IMG/VR virus record: IMGVR_UViG_3300047462_000762
Span: 1-29,445 of that record
Strand: one strand, 5' to 3'
DNA length: 29,445 nt
From: a virus
Shown here piece after piece: positions 7,406-15,408 of this stretch (positions are counted from its first letter, which is position 1; each line of letters begins with the position of its first letter). A program made the position numbers and the translations under genes. The notes beneath the pieces were generated by a model. It was not told the origin of the DNA. It was given only the letters and a program-made list of their open reading frames with translations, and did no database searches.

Positions 7406-8737
7406 CTAGGACTCAACAGGCGTATAAGAGCGACGAGGGTCAAATGCGCCAGTGCCGCTCAGCGGGCCATTGAGCCAAGAGATCAGACGCTCACTCACGG
7501 CCCGAGCCACCACATCACCATCAATATGAACATCCGTTTGAATGACCATTGCGGCGCTGGATTCGCTACCGCCATCTGCGGCTGCCGCTTGCTGTGAGCC
7601 ACGGGTTGACAAGCTGCCAGGCGGAGTTTCTCCGGTCTGGTTTCGTGTTGTCTCCACCTGCGGGAAAGTTGGTGGCACAGGATAGGCGGCGGGCGTAGCT
7701 GCCCTCGTGGGCACAGACGCCGACACCCCATCACCGGGTGTTGCGAACGAGACCGACTCTGACATGACACCACCGGCAGCATAGTCCGGCACATCGATGA
7801 CATCATGGGGTGAGACCGACGAGGCTGCCGCGGGCGCGACGAACCCAGAGAGCATGCTGAACGACGGAGACTCGTCTCTCGCCAGACCGAACCGGGCCTC
7901 AACTCGCTCATCTGTATTCTCGGAAGCGCCCGACGCGCCATCGGGCCCACGCCCAGATGTAGCGCTGTCAAACGCCATTTGGTTGCTGGAATTGTTGTCC
8001 CACCGAAGTCTGGCCTGCAGTTCTTTCAACGCCGGATCGCCGCCACCCCCCAGCGCGACAATTCGGCTTGCGGGTACAGGGTGTACCGCCAAGCTCAAAG
8101 CCGCTCGGGTGCTTGGCGGTGCAAACTCCGATCCATCCGCCAGCGCCGCCGTTCGGGCGGGAGCGGCCCCCAAACCCGTGCTATCATCCGTTCGCAGAGT
8201 TGCAGGACCGTCATCAGGAGCGCCCTTCAGGGCCTCGACGAGAGCCGCAAAATCCGCAGCCGTCGGGCTGCTCTGCGTCGAGCCTGCATCACCGCGCTCC
8301 AACACACCTTGGGTGGTCGGCATCATCGACGTACCAGATGACGCATCTTGAGCACCCGTGTGTCCCAACCAGGCGGAGCCACCGTGATCAGGCGCCGAAC
8401 GAGGTTGCGTATCGTCGCGCAGTCGCGACGCGGCGTTCCATGCCAGCCCTGTAGCCTCCGCCCCCGACTGCAACGCGGGAACCGACGACTCTTCGCTGCC
8501 AAAGGAACCTTGAGAGTCACCCTTATACCCTGGGCTTGCCCCGTCATGCTGACCGTTTGAGAGCACCGATGTCGTCAAGTGTTCGGTGAGGGGCCTAGAC
8601 GTATCTCGCATGCGAGATTGGAACTGGGACAAATCTCGATCGAGCGTTGATACTTGTCGCGCCATTTCAGCCAGTGCCGTTCGCGCCTCGTCTGTCTCGA
8701 GCGCAAGCGAGACTCCAATTTCAAAAGCTTCGATCAA
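7406..8737 (-). CDS. Tape-measure protein candidate
   Basis: This 443-aa protein occupies the tape-measure slot between the chaperone block and the gpU/LysM genes. The N-terminal region (EIGVSLALETDEARTALAEMARQVSTLDRDLSQFQSRM) is a helical, coiled-coil-like stretch resembling the start of tape-measure proteins. The middle is low-complexity, Ser/Gly/Pro/Asp-rich and probably disordered. The end is VERLISW-like, with a conserved-looking AMVIQTDVHIDGDVVARAVSERL. It is short for a tape measure: a rough 0.15 nm per residue would predict a tail of about 65 nm. It also lacks the usual hydrophobic segments. Its ATG overlaps the stop of the 140-aa gene (ATGA). A different structural role is possible. 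Confidence 0.5.
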   Translation of the reverse strand: MIEAFEIGVSLALETDEARTALAEMARQVSTLDRDLSQFQSRMRDTSRPLTEHLTTSVLSNGQHDGASPGYKGDSQGSFGSEESSVPALQSGAEATGLAWNAASRLRDDTQPRSAPDHGGSAWLGHTGAQDASSGTSMMPTTQGVLERGDAGSTQSSPTAADFAALVEALKGAPDDGPATLRTDDSTGLGAAPARTAALADGSEFAPPSTRAALSLAVHPVPASRIVALGGGGDPALKELQARLRWDNNSSNQMAFDSATSGRGPDGASGASENTDERVEARFGLARDESPSFSMLSGFVAPAAASSVSPHDVIDVPDYAAGGVMSESVSFATPGDGVSASVPTRAATPAAYPVPPTFPQVETTRNQTGETPPGSLSTRGSQQAAAADGGSESSAAMVIQTDVHIDGDVVARAVSERLISWLNGPLSGTGAFDPRRSYTPVES

Positions 8738-9156
8738 AGTCTGGGCTCCCCAGATTCGAACTGAGCCGCAAGCGTTTCTGTCAGCCGCCGCCGTAGGCCA
8801 TCGATAATGTCCTGAGCGTGGCGCGACGCAACCGGCCCAAACACCCCCGGGGCATCGTGACCACCCAACTCCAAGTGCAGTGCTTGTGAAAGTTCGTGCG
8901 GCGGCAGCGCAGCGTGCCCAAGCCCAACAACAGCACGCTGTTCAACCTTCGTCTCGACCCCTTCTGCCAGCGCATTCAACAAACCTGGCATCATCTCACC
9001 CTCTCGGCGAGCGCGGGCTCGCAACTCCGCTACGACCTCCACACCCAGGCGCTCCGCGGCCTCCGTGAGGGCCGACTCACGCGCAGATTCGATGGCCTCT
9101 GCGGCACGAGCAAACATCGCGGCCAGCTCGCTGAGAGACTTCTTACTCTTGCTCAT
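8734..9156 (-). CDS. Tail protein of unknown function (140 aa)
   Basis: I do not recognise this 140-aa protein. It begins MSKSKKSLSELAAMFARAAEAIE, is helical and charged, and ends GLRRRLTETLAAQF. I chose the ATG at 9156 because the region upstream encodes a convincing protein in another frame (the frameshift extension of the chaperone), whose stop at 9143-9145 overlaps this ATG by a few bases. A longer 181-aa frame starting at 9279 reads as unlikely sequence and is probably a shadow. The gene sits between the chaperone and the tape-measure candidate and overlaps the latter as ATGA. It could be a second tail-assembly factor. Confidence 0.65.
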   Translation of the reverse strand: MSKSKKSLSELAAMFARAAEAIESARESALTEAAERLGVEVVAELRARARREGEMMPGLLNALAEGVETKVEQRAVVGLGHAALPPHELSQALHLELGGHDAPGVFGPVASRHAQDIIDGLRRRLTETLAAQFESGEPRL

Positions 9157-9714
9157 TCCCGTCCCAGCACCGCGTGTTCCAGTCGAACCGCACCCTTGTT
9201 CGAACGCCAACCCCCAGCTCTCCAAAGACAACACACGCCGCCCATTGTTCCGCAGGGTCCATGTCAAATGCTGTGTCATAGGGCACCCCGCACGACACGA
9301 GGTACAAAGCCGCCCGAAAACCGGGGTGCCCTGCTAGTTTTTTGCGCGCGCCAACACCCGCACTTCACGCACCTCGCAGTTGCTGCGATAGCGCACCAGC
9401 AGGGTCCGCATAGCTTCGTCACCAATGCGATCGACCAACGCTTCGACCTGCAGTTTGCTGGTCGGCATGCGAACCGCTTCGCCATCGATATGGGTCACAC
9501 AACATGCTACAGTTGCCCACAACACCCACACTGGATTAAGGCGCGTATCCGCCGCAATACATTCTGAGAGCGCCATCTCCTCACGCACCTTCAGAGCCGG
9601 CTTGGACCGGATGCACCGCCCATCCTCTGTTTCAATTTCAAAATGCCCGTCAGGCAACTCACCGAACGACGTCCGGGCCGCCCCGTCCGACTCGTGAAAC
9701 TTTATGGTTGCCAC
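9143..9714 (-). CDS. Tail assembly chaperone, -1 frameshift product
   Basis: Reading 9714-9337 in the zero frame and then slipping one base back gives about 190 aa: the 126-aa chaperone plus 64 new residues. The -1 frame is open from 9337 to the stop TAA at 9145-9143. It reads LAGHPGFRAALYLVSC, then EQWAACVVFGELGVGV, then RVRFDWNTRC, ending DGNEQE. This looks like real protein, unlike the other frames here. The slippery heptamer A_AAA_AAC, the adjacent stop and the downstream stem-loop all fit programmed frameshifting. Tail-chaperone genes of many tailed phages make a short and a long form in this way. The long form usually binds the tape measure. The level of frameshifting cannot be judged from sequence. 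Confidence 0.8.
9280..9332 (-). other. Stimulatory stem-loop for frameshifting
   Basis: Arms 9322-9332 (CGGGGTGCCCT) and 9280-9290 (AGGGCACCCCG) form a perfect 11-bp, GC-rich stem with a 31-base loop. The 5' arm in the mRNA begins four bases after the slippery heptamer, slightly short but within a usable range. The stem lies wholly in the extension's coding sequence, so it is not a terminator. The loop may add a pseudoknot, which I cannot judge. Confidence 0.75.
9334..9714 (-). CDS. Tail assembly chaperone, zero-frame product
   Basis: This 126-aa protein sits between the tube and tape-measure genes, the place of the tail assembly chaperone (P2 gpE, lambda gpG type), which coats the tape measure during tail assembly. 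No catalytic motif is expected or seen. The sequence is acidic at the N-terminus (HFEIETEDGR) and ends VLARAKN. The start is GTG, overlapping the TAG of the tube gene (TAGTG). The last codons read GCA AAA AAC TAG, a canonical -1 slippery site directly before the stop. The chaperone role is inferred from position and from the frameshift signal. Confidence 0.75.
   Translation of the reverse strand: MATIKFHESDGAARTSFGELPDGHFEIETEDGRCIRSKPALKVREEMALSECIAADTRLNPVWVLWATVACCVTHIDGEAVRMPTSKLQVEALVDRIGDEAMRTLLVRYRSNCEVREVRVLARAKN
9337..9343 (-). other. Programmed -1 frameshift slippery site AAAAAAC
   Basis: On the minus strand the heptamer A_AAA_AAC is in the correct register of the zero frame (GCA AAA AAC) and is followed immediately by TAG. 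This form is the textbook X_XXY_YYZ signal. Its position at the end of the chaperone frame, with an open -1 frame beyond, supports use. Confidence 0.85.
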
Positions 9715-10151
9715 TAGGTCACCTTTCGCCGACGGCTGGCGATGCCCTCAATCTTCATTTTCACCAAATTATCGCCCGACTTTACACCGGCATCGGCCAA
9801 CCGAAGTGCCAGATTTTCATACCGGTATTGCGACGTAGATCCGTCTACCTCAGAAATTGTCTCAGTAACAAGGACGCCCACATAATTCAAACCTGTAAAA
9901 TAACCGTCTTCGACTTTGGCAAAATAGTCATCTACGCTTGATGAACTACGGTCGAGGCTAAAAGAGACATCCCAACCTTGCGGGATTTCCGCAAAATTGT
10001 TGGTTCCATCAAGTCCTATCGACTGCAGTCGCTTCGTTTGCTGTCTTGATTGAAATGCCGTGATGGAGGCCCAAGCCAAGATGCCGCCATTCAACGGGTC
10101 AATTATATCGAGCACCACGTCCCGACCGACGCTTAAACTATTAATCGGCAT
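9714..10151 (-). CDS. Tail tube protein
   Basis: This 145-aa protein is probably the inner tube of the tail, a hexameric stack surrounded by the sheath. Its size is normal, and the short, beta-rich sequence (VGRDVVLDIIDP at the start, FAEIPQGWDVSFSLDRSS in the middle, LVKMKIEGIASRRRKV at the end) fits the tube fold. It lies just after the sheath gene, the standard order. The ATG has a GGGAGGTCTGGA ribosome site. The stop overlaps the GTG of the chaperone gene. Confidence 0.85.
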   Translation of the reverse strand: MPINSLSVGRDVVLDIIDPLNGGILAWASITAFQSRQQTKRLQSIGLDGTNNFAEIPQGWDVSFSLDRSSSSVDDYFAKVEDGYFTGLNYVGVLVTETISEVDGSTSQYRYENLALRLADAGVKSGDNLVKMKIEGIASRRRKVT

Positions 10152-10166
10152 TCCAGACCTCCCTCA

Positions 10167-11939
10167 TTAGGTCGAAAGCGCCGGCGCAACCGCCTGGCGC
10201 GTAATCTGCACACTCTGCCCGCCCTCTATCTCCGTGAGCATGTATTCGATCACGCTTTGATACTGCACTTGCACGTTGGCCTGCATATAACCCAGCGCGA
10301 CGCGGGCTGGCGGGTTGTTGGTGTCATCCAATACAAGGCTATACGGTTGCGTCCCATCGGCGTTGCCAATCAACCCCTGGCCCCAAAGCGTAAAGAAAAA
10401 CTGATCCAGCAACGAAAAAGCTTGTCGGCGCGTTGTTGGGTTCTGCAGCAAGCCCACCACCTGCCCCATCCAGGCATTGATTGTGGCCGCGATGAAATTT
10501 GTCAGTCTCGTATAATTATCGCCGTGTATAACGGCATTGCTTGACGCGTTTCGGCCGATATTTGCCCCAAAATACGCCCCACCTGGACAGGGATTGGCAA
10601 TGACATCAATGCCAGCCGACGCAAGGACCTGCAGGTCCGCCGCGGAATAGACCGCATTCGCGTAGCTTTTCTGCGTGCCAACAACTGCCTGCACCTGCTT
10701 GTTGAGCGTGCTCTGCTCGGGCGATAGGTTGGCAAGTAGGCCCGCGGAAAATGCTTGCGGGGAGACGAGGCGAACATAGCCATTAGTGGTATCATTCCAA
10801 TAAATCCAGTCGCCATGCAACAGCTTCATGGCATAGGTATCGATACCCGCAATGACCTTCGCCGCCGCTGCAGTCGACACGTTTTCCCCGGCAGGAAAAC
10901 AGTCCACCATGTAGATGCCCTCAGATAGTCCAAACGAAACCTGTGTGCTCCAAGATGTGCTGTCGGCACAGTCCGCTAACATCGCGACGGAGGTGCCGGT
11001 TTGCCGCAGAGCATACATGCCCGAACGGGAGGTTCCGTCGGTGCCAAGCAAGCTTGTCGTGTTGACACCGCCCGCGCCATCCGTTCCACCCGTCGCGGTG
11101 TACGTCACGCCGAGTAATGGCCCGCCCGTTCCGCCGGGGTTGCTCGCAATAAATAAGGCCGATGGACCGCGCTGGCTGGTTCCGTTGTTGACAACTGCCG
11201 CAAGGGCAGACCAAATCGCCTGCCCGGTGGGCGCGACGATATTGTCGAACACTTCCGGTGTCCCCAACAGGGGCGAGGTGATCACCAACTTCCACGAATT
11301 GGCCGCACTGCCCGTCTGCAGCGAAGCACTCGCGCCATTCAGCGCCGAACCTGTGTATTTTCCTGTTAGTGTCAGCGCACCAATGGCCACGGATGCGCTC
11401 GCCCCGGACCCACCACCACCCGTAATCGTCAGTATTGGGTTACTGGTATAACCGGCGCCACCAGCGGTCACATATATGTTCGTTATCACGCCGCCGACAG
11501 TTGTACAGGCCGCCGTCGCGCCACTACCGCCGCCACCTGAAATCGTCAGTGTCGGGGCACTGGTATAGCCTGAACCGCCAACAAGGTTATAAAAATTCTC
11601 GACGGAGCCAACGATAATCGACATCGTTGCCGCCACATCGGTGCCATCCGTCACCCGGACGCATTGAAAACTGTTACACCCCTGTTGTACCGCAATCGCA
11701 ACCGCTGTGCCCATGTCGTACGTGCGAGCCTGCAAATTGCCAAAACTTTGCGCATATTCTGAATATGTTCCAATCACTGTCGGGTTGCCCACCGGGCCAA
11801 ATGCGGCAGATCCTACCACCCCCAACGTGCCAGTCGGCACGCCATTGATGTAAGTAATCTGCGGGGGTACGATTGCGACATAATTGCCCGGTACTGACAG
11901 CGCAGCCGTATTGGTGCTGCCGAGTGTAAAAATAGTCAT
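10167..11939 (-). CDS. Contractile tail sheath protein
   Basis: This 590-aa protein is the contractile sheath. The N-terminus (VPGNYVAIVPPQITYINGVPTGTLGVVGSA) and the C-terminal domain (RLTNFIAATINAWMGQVVGLLQNP, then ALGYMQANVQVQYQ and IEYMLTEIEGGQSVQI) are typical of phage sheaths. Near residues 118-187 lies an inserted beta-repeat: GGSGYTSAPTLTI-GGGGSGA, then VGGVITNIYVTAGGAGYTSNPILTI and another GGGGSGA. The same kind of repeat occurs in the tailspike. It probably forms a surface-exposed domain not needed for contraction. The start overlaps the stop of the 55-aa gene upstream (ATGA). Confidence 0.93.
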   Translation of the reverse strand: MTIFTLGSTNTAALSVPGNYVAIVPPQITYINGVPTGTLGVVGSAAFGPVGNPTVIGTYSEYAQSFGNLQARTYDMGTAVAIAVQQGCNSFQCVRVTDGTDVAATMSIIVGSVENFYNLVGGSGYTSAPTLTISGGGGSGATAACTTVGGVITNIYVTAGGAGYTSNPILTITGGGGSGASASVAIGALTLTGKYTGSALNGASASLQTGSAANSWKLVITSPLLGTPEVFDNIVAPTGQAIWSALAAVVNNGTSQRGPSALFIASNPGGTGGPLLGVTYTATGGTDGAGGVNTTSLLGTDGTSRSGMYALRQTGTSVAMLADCADSTSWSTQVSFGLSEGIYMVDCFPAGENVSTAAAAKVIAGIDTYAMKLLHGDWIYWNDTTNGYVRLVSPQAFSAGLLANLSPEQSTLNKQVQAVVGTQKSYANAVYSAADLQVLASAGIDVIANPCPGGAYFGANIGRNASSNAVIHGDNYTRLTNFIAATINAWMGQVVGLLQNPTTRRQAFSLLDQFFFTLWGQGLIGNADGTQPYSLVLDDTNNPPARVALGYMQANVQVQYQSVIEYMLTEIEGGQSVQITRQAVAPALST

Positions 11940-12103
11940 GCCTGGGGCTCCGTCACCACGGGCGCATTATCGGGTGCTGCCACCTTCACCACGCTGCCAG
12001 CCTTATGCGGATCGGCAAGAATGGCGGCGACAATAAGCGGTTCAGTGATCAAATCGCCCTTGCGGTGCCCGTCAAAGGCGCTCCGCACAACGAGGTGGTA
12101 CAT
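11936..12103 (-). CDS. Small 55-aa protein before the sheath
   Basis: This is a short, well-supported frame: MYHLVVRSAFDGHRKGDLIT, then PLIVAAILADPHKAGSVVKV, ending VTEPQA. The ribosome site AGGAG lies eight bases before the ATG, and the stop overlaps the sheath start (ATGA). The sequence has a compact beta-type start and no membrane segment. Small proteins with a similar beginning precede sheath genes in related phages, but I cannot name a function. It may help sheath or neck assembly. Confidence 0.75.
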   Translation of the reverse strand: MYHLVVRSAFDGHRKGDLITEPLIVAAILADPHKAGSVVKVAAPDNAPVVTEPQA

Positions 12104-12319
12104 GCCTCTTACTCCTGGTCAGAACCGCGCCGATGGCCAGCGCGCGGGATATCTTGCCATCCAAATTATCAGGGTGTTCGTTCGCGGCGGCCGAACAGTC
12201 GGCCATTGGCGCTACTCATATCTTCACGTTACCGCTGCGCTTGCGGAGCCACATCGCATGACAGACCTGGTTATTCCGAAAAAGCGGCCCAGCCCATTCA
12301 GCGCCGATCATTCCCTTTT
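12104..12319 (-). other. Gap between tailspike and 55-aa gene
   Basis: This 216-base stretch holds no strong gene. Two tiny minus-strand frames are open: 12216-12311 (31 aa, MIGAEWAGPLF..., with a G-rich stretch right against the ATG) and 12072-12206 (44 aa, overlapping the 55-aa gene out of frame). Neither has a clear ribosome site. I see no promoter or terminator that I would defend. Confidence 0.4.
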
Positions 12320-14452
12320 CTAAACGATGTTCAAAACGTTACCATTACGCCAAATCGCACCGGTCGTTAACCCGGTGGCAACGCTTGGAAGGTCAACAGC
12401 GAACAAGTTTGCACCGCTACCAGGCGCCAAAAATAATGAGGCACCCGATGGCGAGGTCAGCGTAACAGAACCATCAGATTGGGACTGCAACAGCGCAGCT
12501 GGATAAAAACCTGTAGCAAGCCATACACCGCCCGTCTCTACCAACTCAAGCGCCGTGTCATCAACCAGGATAAGATCGCGTTGCGTAGCATTTGCCTGGG
12601 TCATCAACTGCCCTACTTGCCGCATTGTTACTCCGGCCGTTGCCAGAACTTGCAGTCTACGATTGAGCTGTATTGGATTTCCGACGACAACTGTGGCGGT
12701 GGCACCGCTCCCATCACCCGTTATGACACAAGTCGTGCCAACGGCCGTGTATCCGGCGCCATTATTGGTTACCCGAAAACCTATCACCTGGCCGCCATAG
12801 ATCATAGCCGTCGCTTGCGCACCGGCACCAGCACCCACAATACTGACGGTCGCTTGGGTGTAGCCACTCCCGCCGGATGTGACCGTCAGGAAGCTGACCT
12901 GTCCGCCCGACGTCGCCACGCTTGCCGGTAGCACGCTGTCGATAACCTCGCCGCCCAGTGGAACCCGAACTGTGTCAAACACGTCTGGTATTTCGAGGAC
13001 ACCCTGTGCGTCGGGATTTAGGTCAACGCGATCAGTCCCGTTCCATAGGTTGCCGCGCAAAAAAGTGCCGGCGCTGCGGAGTGCAAGTGCCTGGCTTGGT
13101 GACACGGTGTTGTCGGTCGACAGAAAGTTATTGTCGAGAACTGCGATACCCGCCCCGCCATCGAGCACTGAAATTCCGGTTCCTCCCGCGGCAATAACAA
13201 TGAGGTTATGCTGTATCGTGAGCCCAAACACTGGGGCTGGGAACGGCACCCCGTTGCCATCAGCCTCAATGTCATAGATCGACATTCCAATGCTACAGCC
13301 GCGCAGTTTATTGCCACGAACAGTCACAAGCTGCGAGCCGCCTGGATTTATGCCAATGGTGGCGCCAGTTACACTGTTGTCACAGATATCACAGTCATAG
13401 CAACCGCCGCTATCAATCCCGATATAAACACCAGGAACATTCAACGTGTTTCGGGATATACGGGAGTAGCGGGCCGTGGCGACCAACCCACCCGCCGCCG
13501 TGGCAACCTGCGTAATCTGGTTACCGCTCACATCCAGGTAATCACCATAGGATTGAATGCCATACGAACCATTGGCCCATATGATATTGTCTAAAACAGA
13601 GACAGTCGTAAGCGATGGCTGAGCCAGCGTATAAACGGGTGGGCTGGCGCTTTCTGGGTTGATTGTGCCCAGATTGATGCCATCAAGCGTGTTGTTCCAA
13701 CATCTGTTTCCCTGAATTAGCGCCGTCTGGTTAATATTGGTGGAACTCGGGATGGAAAAAACTGAAACCCCAATTCCGCTACCATCATTGTTGAATGCAC
13801 GACAGCCCGTGATTGAAACGCCGCTCGCCTGAAATATACCCAACCCGTCTGAAGCGTTGCCCGAAAACTCGCAGGTATCGACGCTATACGCCGTACCACC
13901 CGGTGCCGCCGGCGCACCGATGATGGCGAGCCCACGACCCAGAGTGCCACTATTGTTCCGAAACGCGCATGCACTGAACCGAGCAAGCGTGACCGGTGTA
14001 TCGACCAGCACATTCCACGTATTGGCCAGCACACTGGGTGCATTGCAGTCAAAGATAACGCCCTCAACATCAACGATGGCACATTCAAGCCCTATCCATG
14101 CACCTGTCGCGCCGCCTTCCATTCGCAGCAAACGAGATAAACCGGCATAGCCACGAACAAGGAAAAACGGAGCGCTCTGCGTAGACCAAGATCCATTAAC
14201 GATATAGGTTTTCGGTCCGAGGCGAAACGGAATTCCACTTTGCACGGCTTTGGTGAATACACCTGTATCGTCATTACCAAGACCGCACTGGCCAAACCAT
14301 TCAATAAACGGCGCATCAGAAAACGCGCTCGCCAGCGTCCGCTGCGTGCCACCGGCCGGCACGGTCGCCGCCCAATAGGAGATGTCCGAACCAGCACCCG
14401 CCAACGCAAGTTGTTGGGCAAACTGTGCCAGAGGCACCGTTGTGGCGCTCAT
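12320..14452 (-). CDS. Beta-helix tailspike protein
   Basis: This 710-aa protein is probably a receptor-binding tailspike with a right-handed parallel beta-helix. The helix region, about residues 80-500, shows the repeated small turns and Asn-rich steps of this fold: CAFRNNSGTLGRGLAIIG, CEFSGNASDGLGIFQASGVSITGCRAFNNDGSGIGV, IQGNRCWNNTLDGINLG, and SGNQITQVATAAGG. Pectate-lyase-like spikes of this type bind or cleave surface polysaccharide. I cannot see the active-site residues. Residues about 525-590 hold the GGSGYT repeat also found in the sheath. The gene lies between neck genes and the sheath gene, an unusual site for a spike. Its start overlaps the upstream gene as ATGA. Confidence 0.85.
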   Translation of the reverse strand: MSATTVPLAQFAQQLALAGAGSDISYWAATVPAGGTQRTLASAFSDAPFIEWFGQCGLGNDDTGVFTKAVQSGIPFRLGPKTYIVNGSWSTQSAPFFLVRGYAGLSRLLRMEGGATGAWIGLECAIVDVEGVIFDCNAPSVLANTWNVLVDTPVTLARFSACAFRNNSGTLGRGLAIIGAPAAPGGTAYSVDTCEFSGNASDGLGIFQASGVSITGCRAFNNDGSGIGVSVFSIPSSTNINQTALIQGNRCWNNTLDGINLGTINPESASPPVYTLAQPSLTTVSVLDNIIWANGSYGIQSYGDYLDVSGNQITQVATAAGGLVATARYSRISRNTLNVPGVYIGIDSGGCYDCDICDNSVTGATIGINPGGSQLVTVRGNKLRGCSIGMSIYDIEADGNGVPFPAPVFGLTIQHNLIVIAAGGTGISVLDGGAGIAVLDNNFLSTDNTVSPSQALALRSAGTFLRGNLWNGTDRVDLNPDAQGVLEIPDVFDTVRVPLGGEVIDSVLPASVATSGGQVSFLTVTSGGSGYTQATVSIVGAGAGAQATAMIYGGQVIGFRVTNNGAGYTAVGTTCVITGDGSGATATVVVGNPIQLNRRLQVLATAGVTMRQVGQLMTQANATQRDLILVDDTALELVETGGVWLATGFYPAALLQSQSDGSVTLTSPSGASLFLAPGSGANLFAVDLPSVATGLTTGAIWRNGNVLNIV

Positions 14453-15408
14453 ATCTCAACCTCAGGGTTACCATAAGGGTCGACCAACACTGAACCGGAC
14501 TGCAGGACGACATTGATATCTGACGGCGCCGGCGGTCGCATCGTATGCGCGTCCGTCACAATAACGACCGGCCCCACACCGCCCCCAATAGCGCGCGGGC
14601 TCAAAATACCCTCAACCACGGCAACCGCTGTTTCAACTTCAGTTTGGGTTGTTGAATACTCAGCCTGATAGAACAGCGAGCGAACGAAGGTCAGTGCCTT
14701 TTGTGTACGGTCATCATAGGCAGTTCCCGAAGACCGCAGCATCGCCACACTTCCATCTGCCAGCGTCATGCGGGACATGGCGGCGAGCGCACCGTCTACG
14801 ACGGCCGCGACAGTATCGCGCACCGCAAAACTCGGTGCATATATTTTGACCATTAGGCCCGCAATCTGCTGACGTGTCGGACGTATCGCGACGCCCTGCA
14901 CGATTTGCCGCACCGTTATTGTGCGCACGCCCGGAATGGTCAAACTCGGCCCCACCGCCTGCACCGGTCGATCTAACTGAATAGCACTGGCAAGGGCCGT
15001 AGCCACTGAACTCAAAGTGTCAGAAGCCGCCGCGACATAGGCATAGGGCTGACCGTCGACAATAAGTAGCACACCCTGGTTTGGTGTGATTGTTCCAGAA
15101 AGCGTTATGATGTCGGTAGTGACCATGACGGTCATCGTCGGGGTCTGAATGGATTGAGTGGACCATTCCAACGGCAAGCGCGTGGTCGTTCGCCCAACAC
15201 CCAAGCGCTGATTGATTGAGATGTTCACTGTGCCGGCACGCAAATCATCATCGAGTTGCTTGGCGAATGGAGTCCCGCGCATTACTTTAACAATAGCACC
15301 CGCGACCGAGGGAAGCGCCTGGCCGTTGCTGTCGAGGGCACCATTTGGATAGAGCGCGGTAGCAACAACAGCGGCTAGACTTTCCAAGACATCGGCGATA
15401 TCCGCCAT
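14449..15408 (-). CDS. Neck/tail completion protein candidate
   Basis: I do not recognise this 319-aa protein with certainty. It has a helical start (ADVLESLAAVVATALYPNG), a central region with TLSGTITPNQGVLLIVDGQPYAYVAA, and a C-terminal half ending QSGSVLVDPYGNPEVEI. It lies in the string of neck genes between the capsid and sheath genes. Size and location suggest a neck, tail-terminator or connector role. Its ATG overlaps the stop of the 216-aa gene (TGATG), and its stop overlaps the tailspike start. Confidence 0.55.
   Translation of the reverse strand: MADIADVLESLAAVVATALYPNGALDSNGQALPSVAGAIVKVMRGTPFAKQLDDDLRAGTVNISINQRLGVGRTTTRLPLEWSTQSIQTPTMTVMVTTDIITLSGTITPNQGVLLIVDGQPYAYVAAASDTLSSVATALASAIQLDRPVQAVGPSLTIPGVRTITVRQIVQGVAIRPTRQQIAGLMVKIYAPSFAVRDTVAAVVDGALAAMSRMTLADGSVAMLRSSGTAYDDRTQKALTFVRSLFYQAEYSTTQTEVETAVAVVEGILSPRAIGGGVGPVVIVTDAHTMRPPAPSDINVVLQSGSVLVDPYGNPEVEI

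Noticed and set aside
9157-9279. N-terminal part of a 181-aa frame before the 140-aa gene
   Set aside because: The region codes better in the -1 frame of the chaperone gene, and the sequence in this frame does not look like protein.
9276-9485. 69-aa minus-strand frame in the chaperone region
   Set aside because: Cys/Arg-rich, lies in the third frame over the chaperone gene, and no ribosome site supports it.
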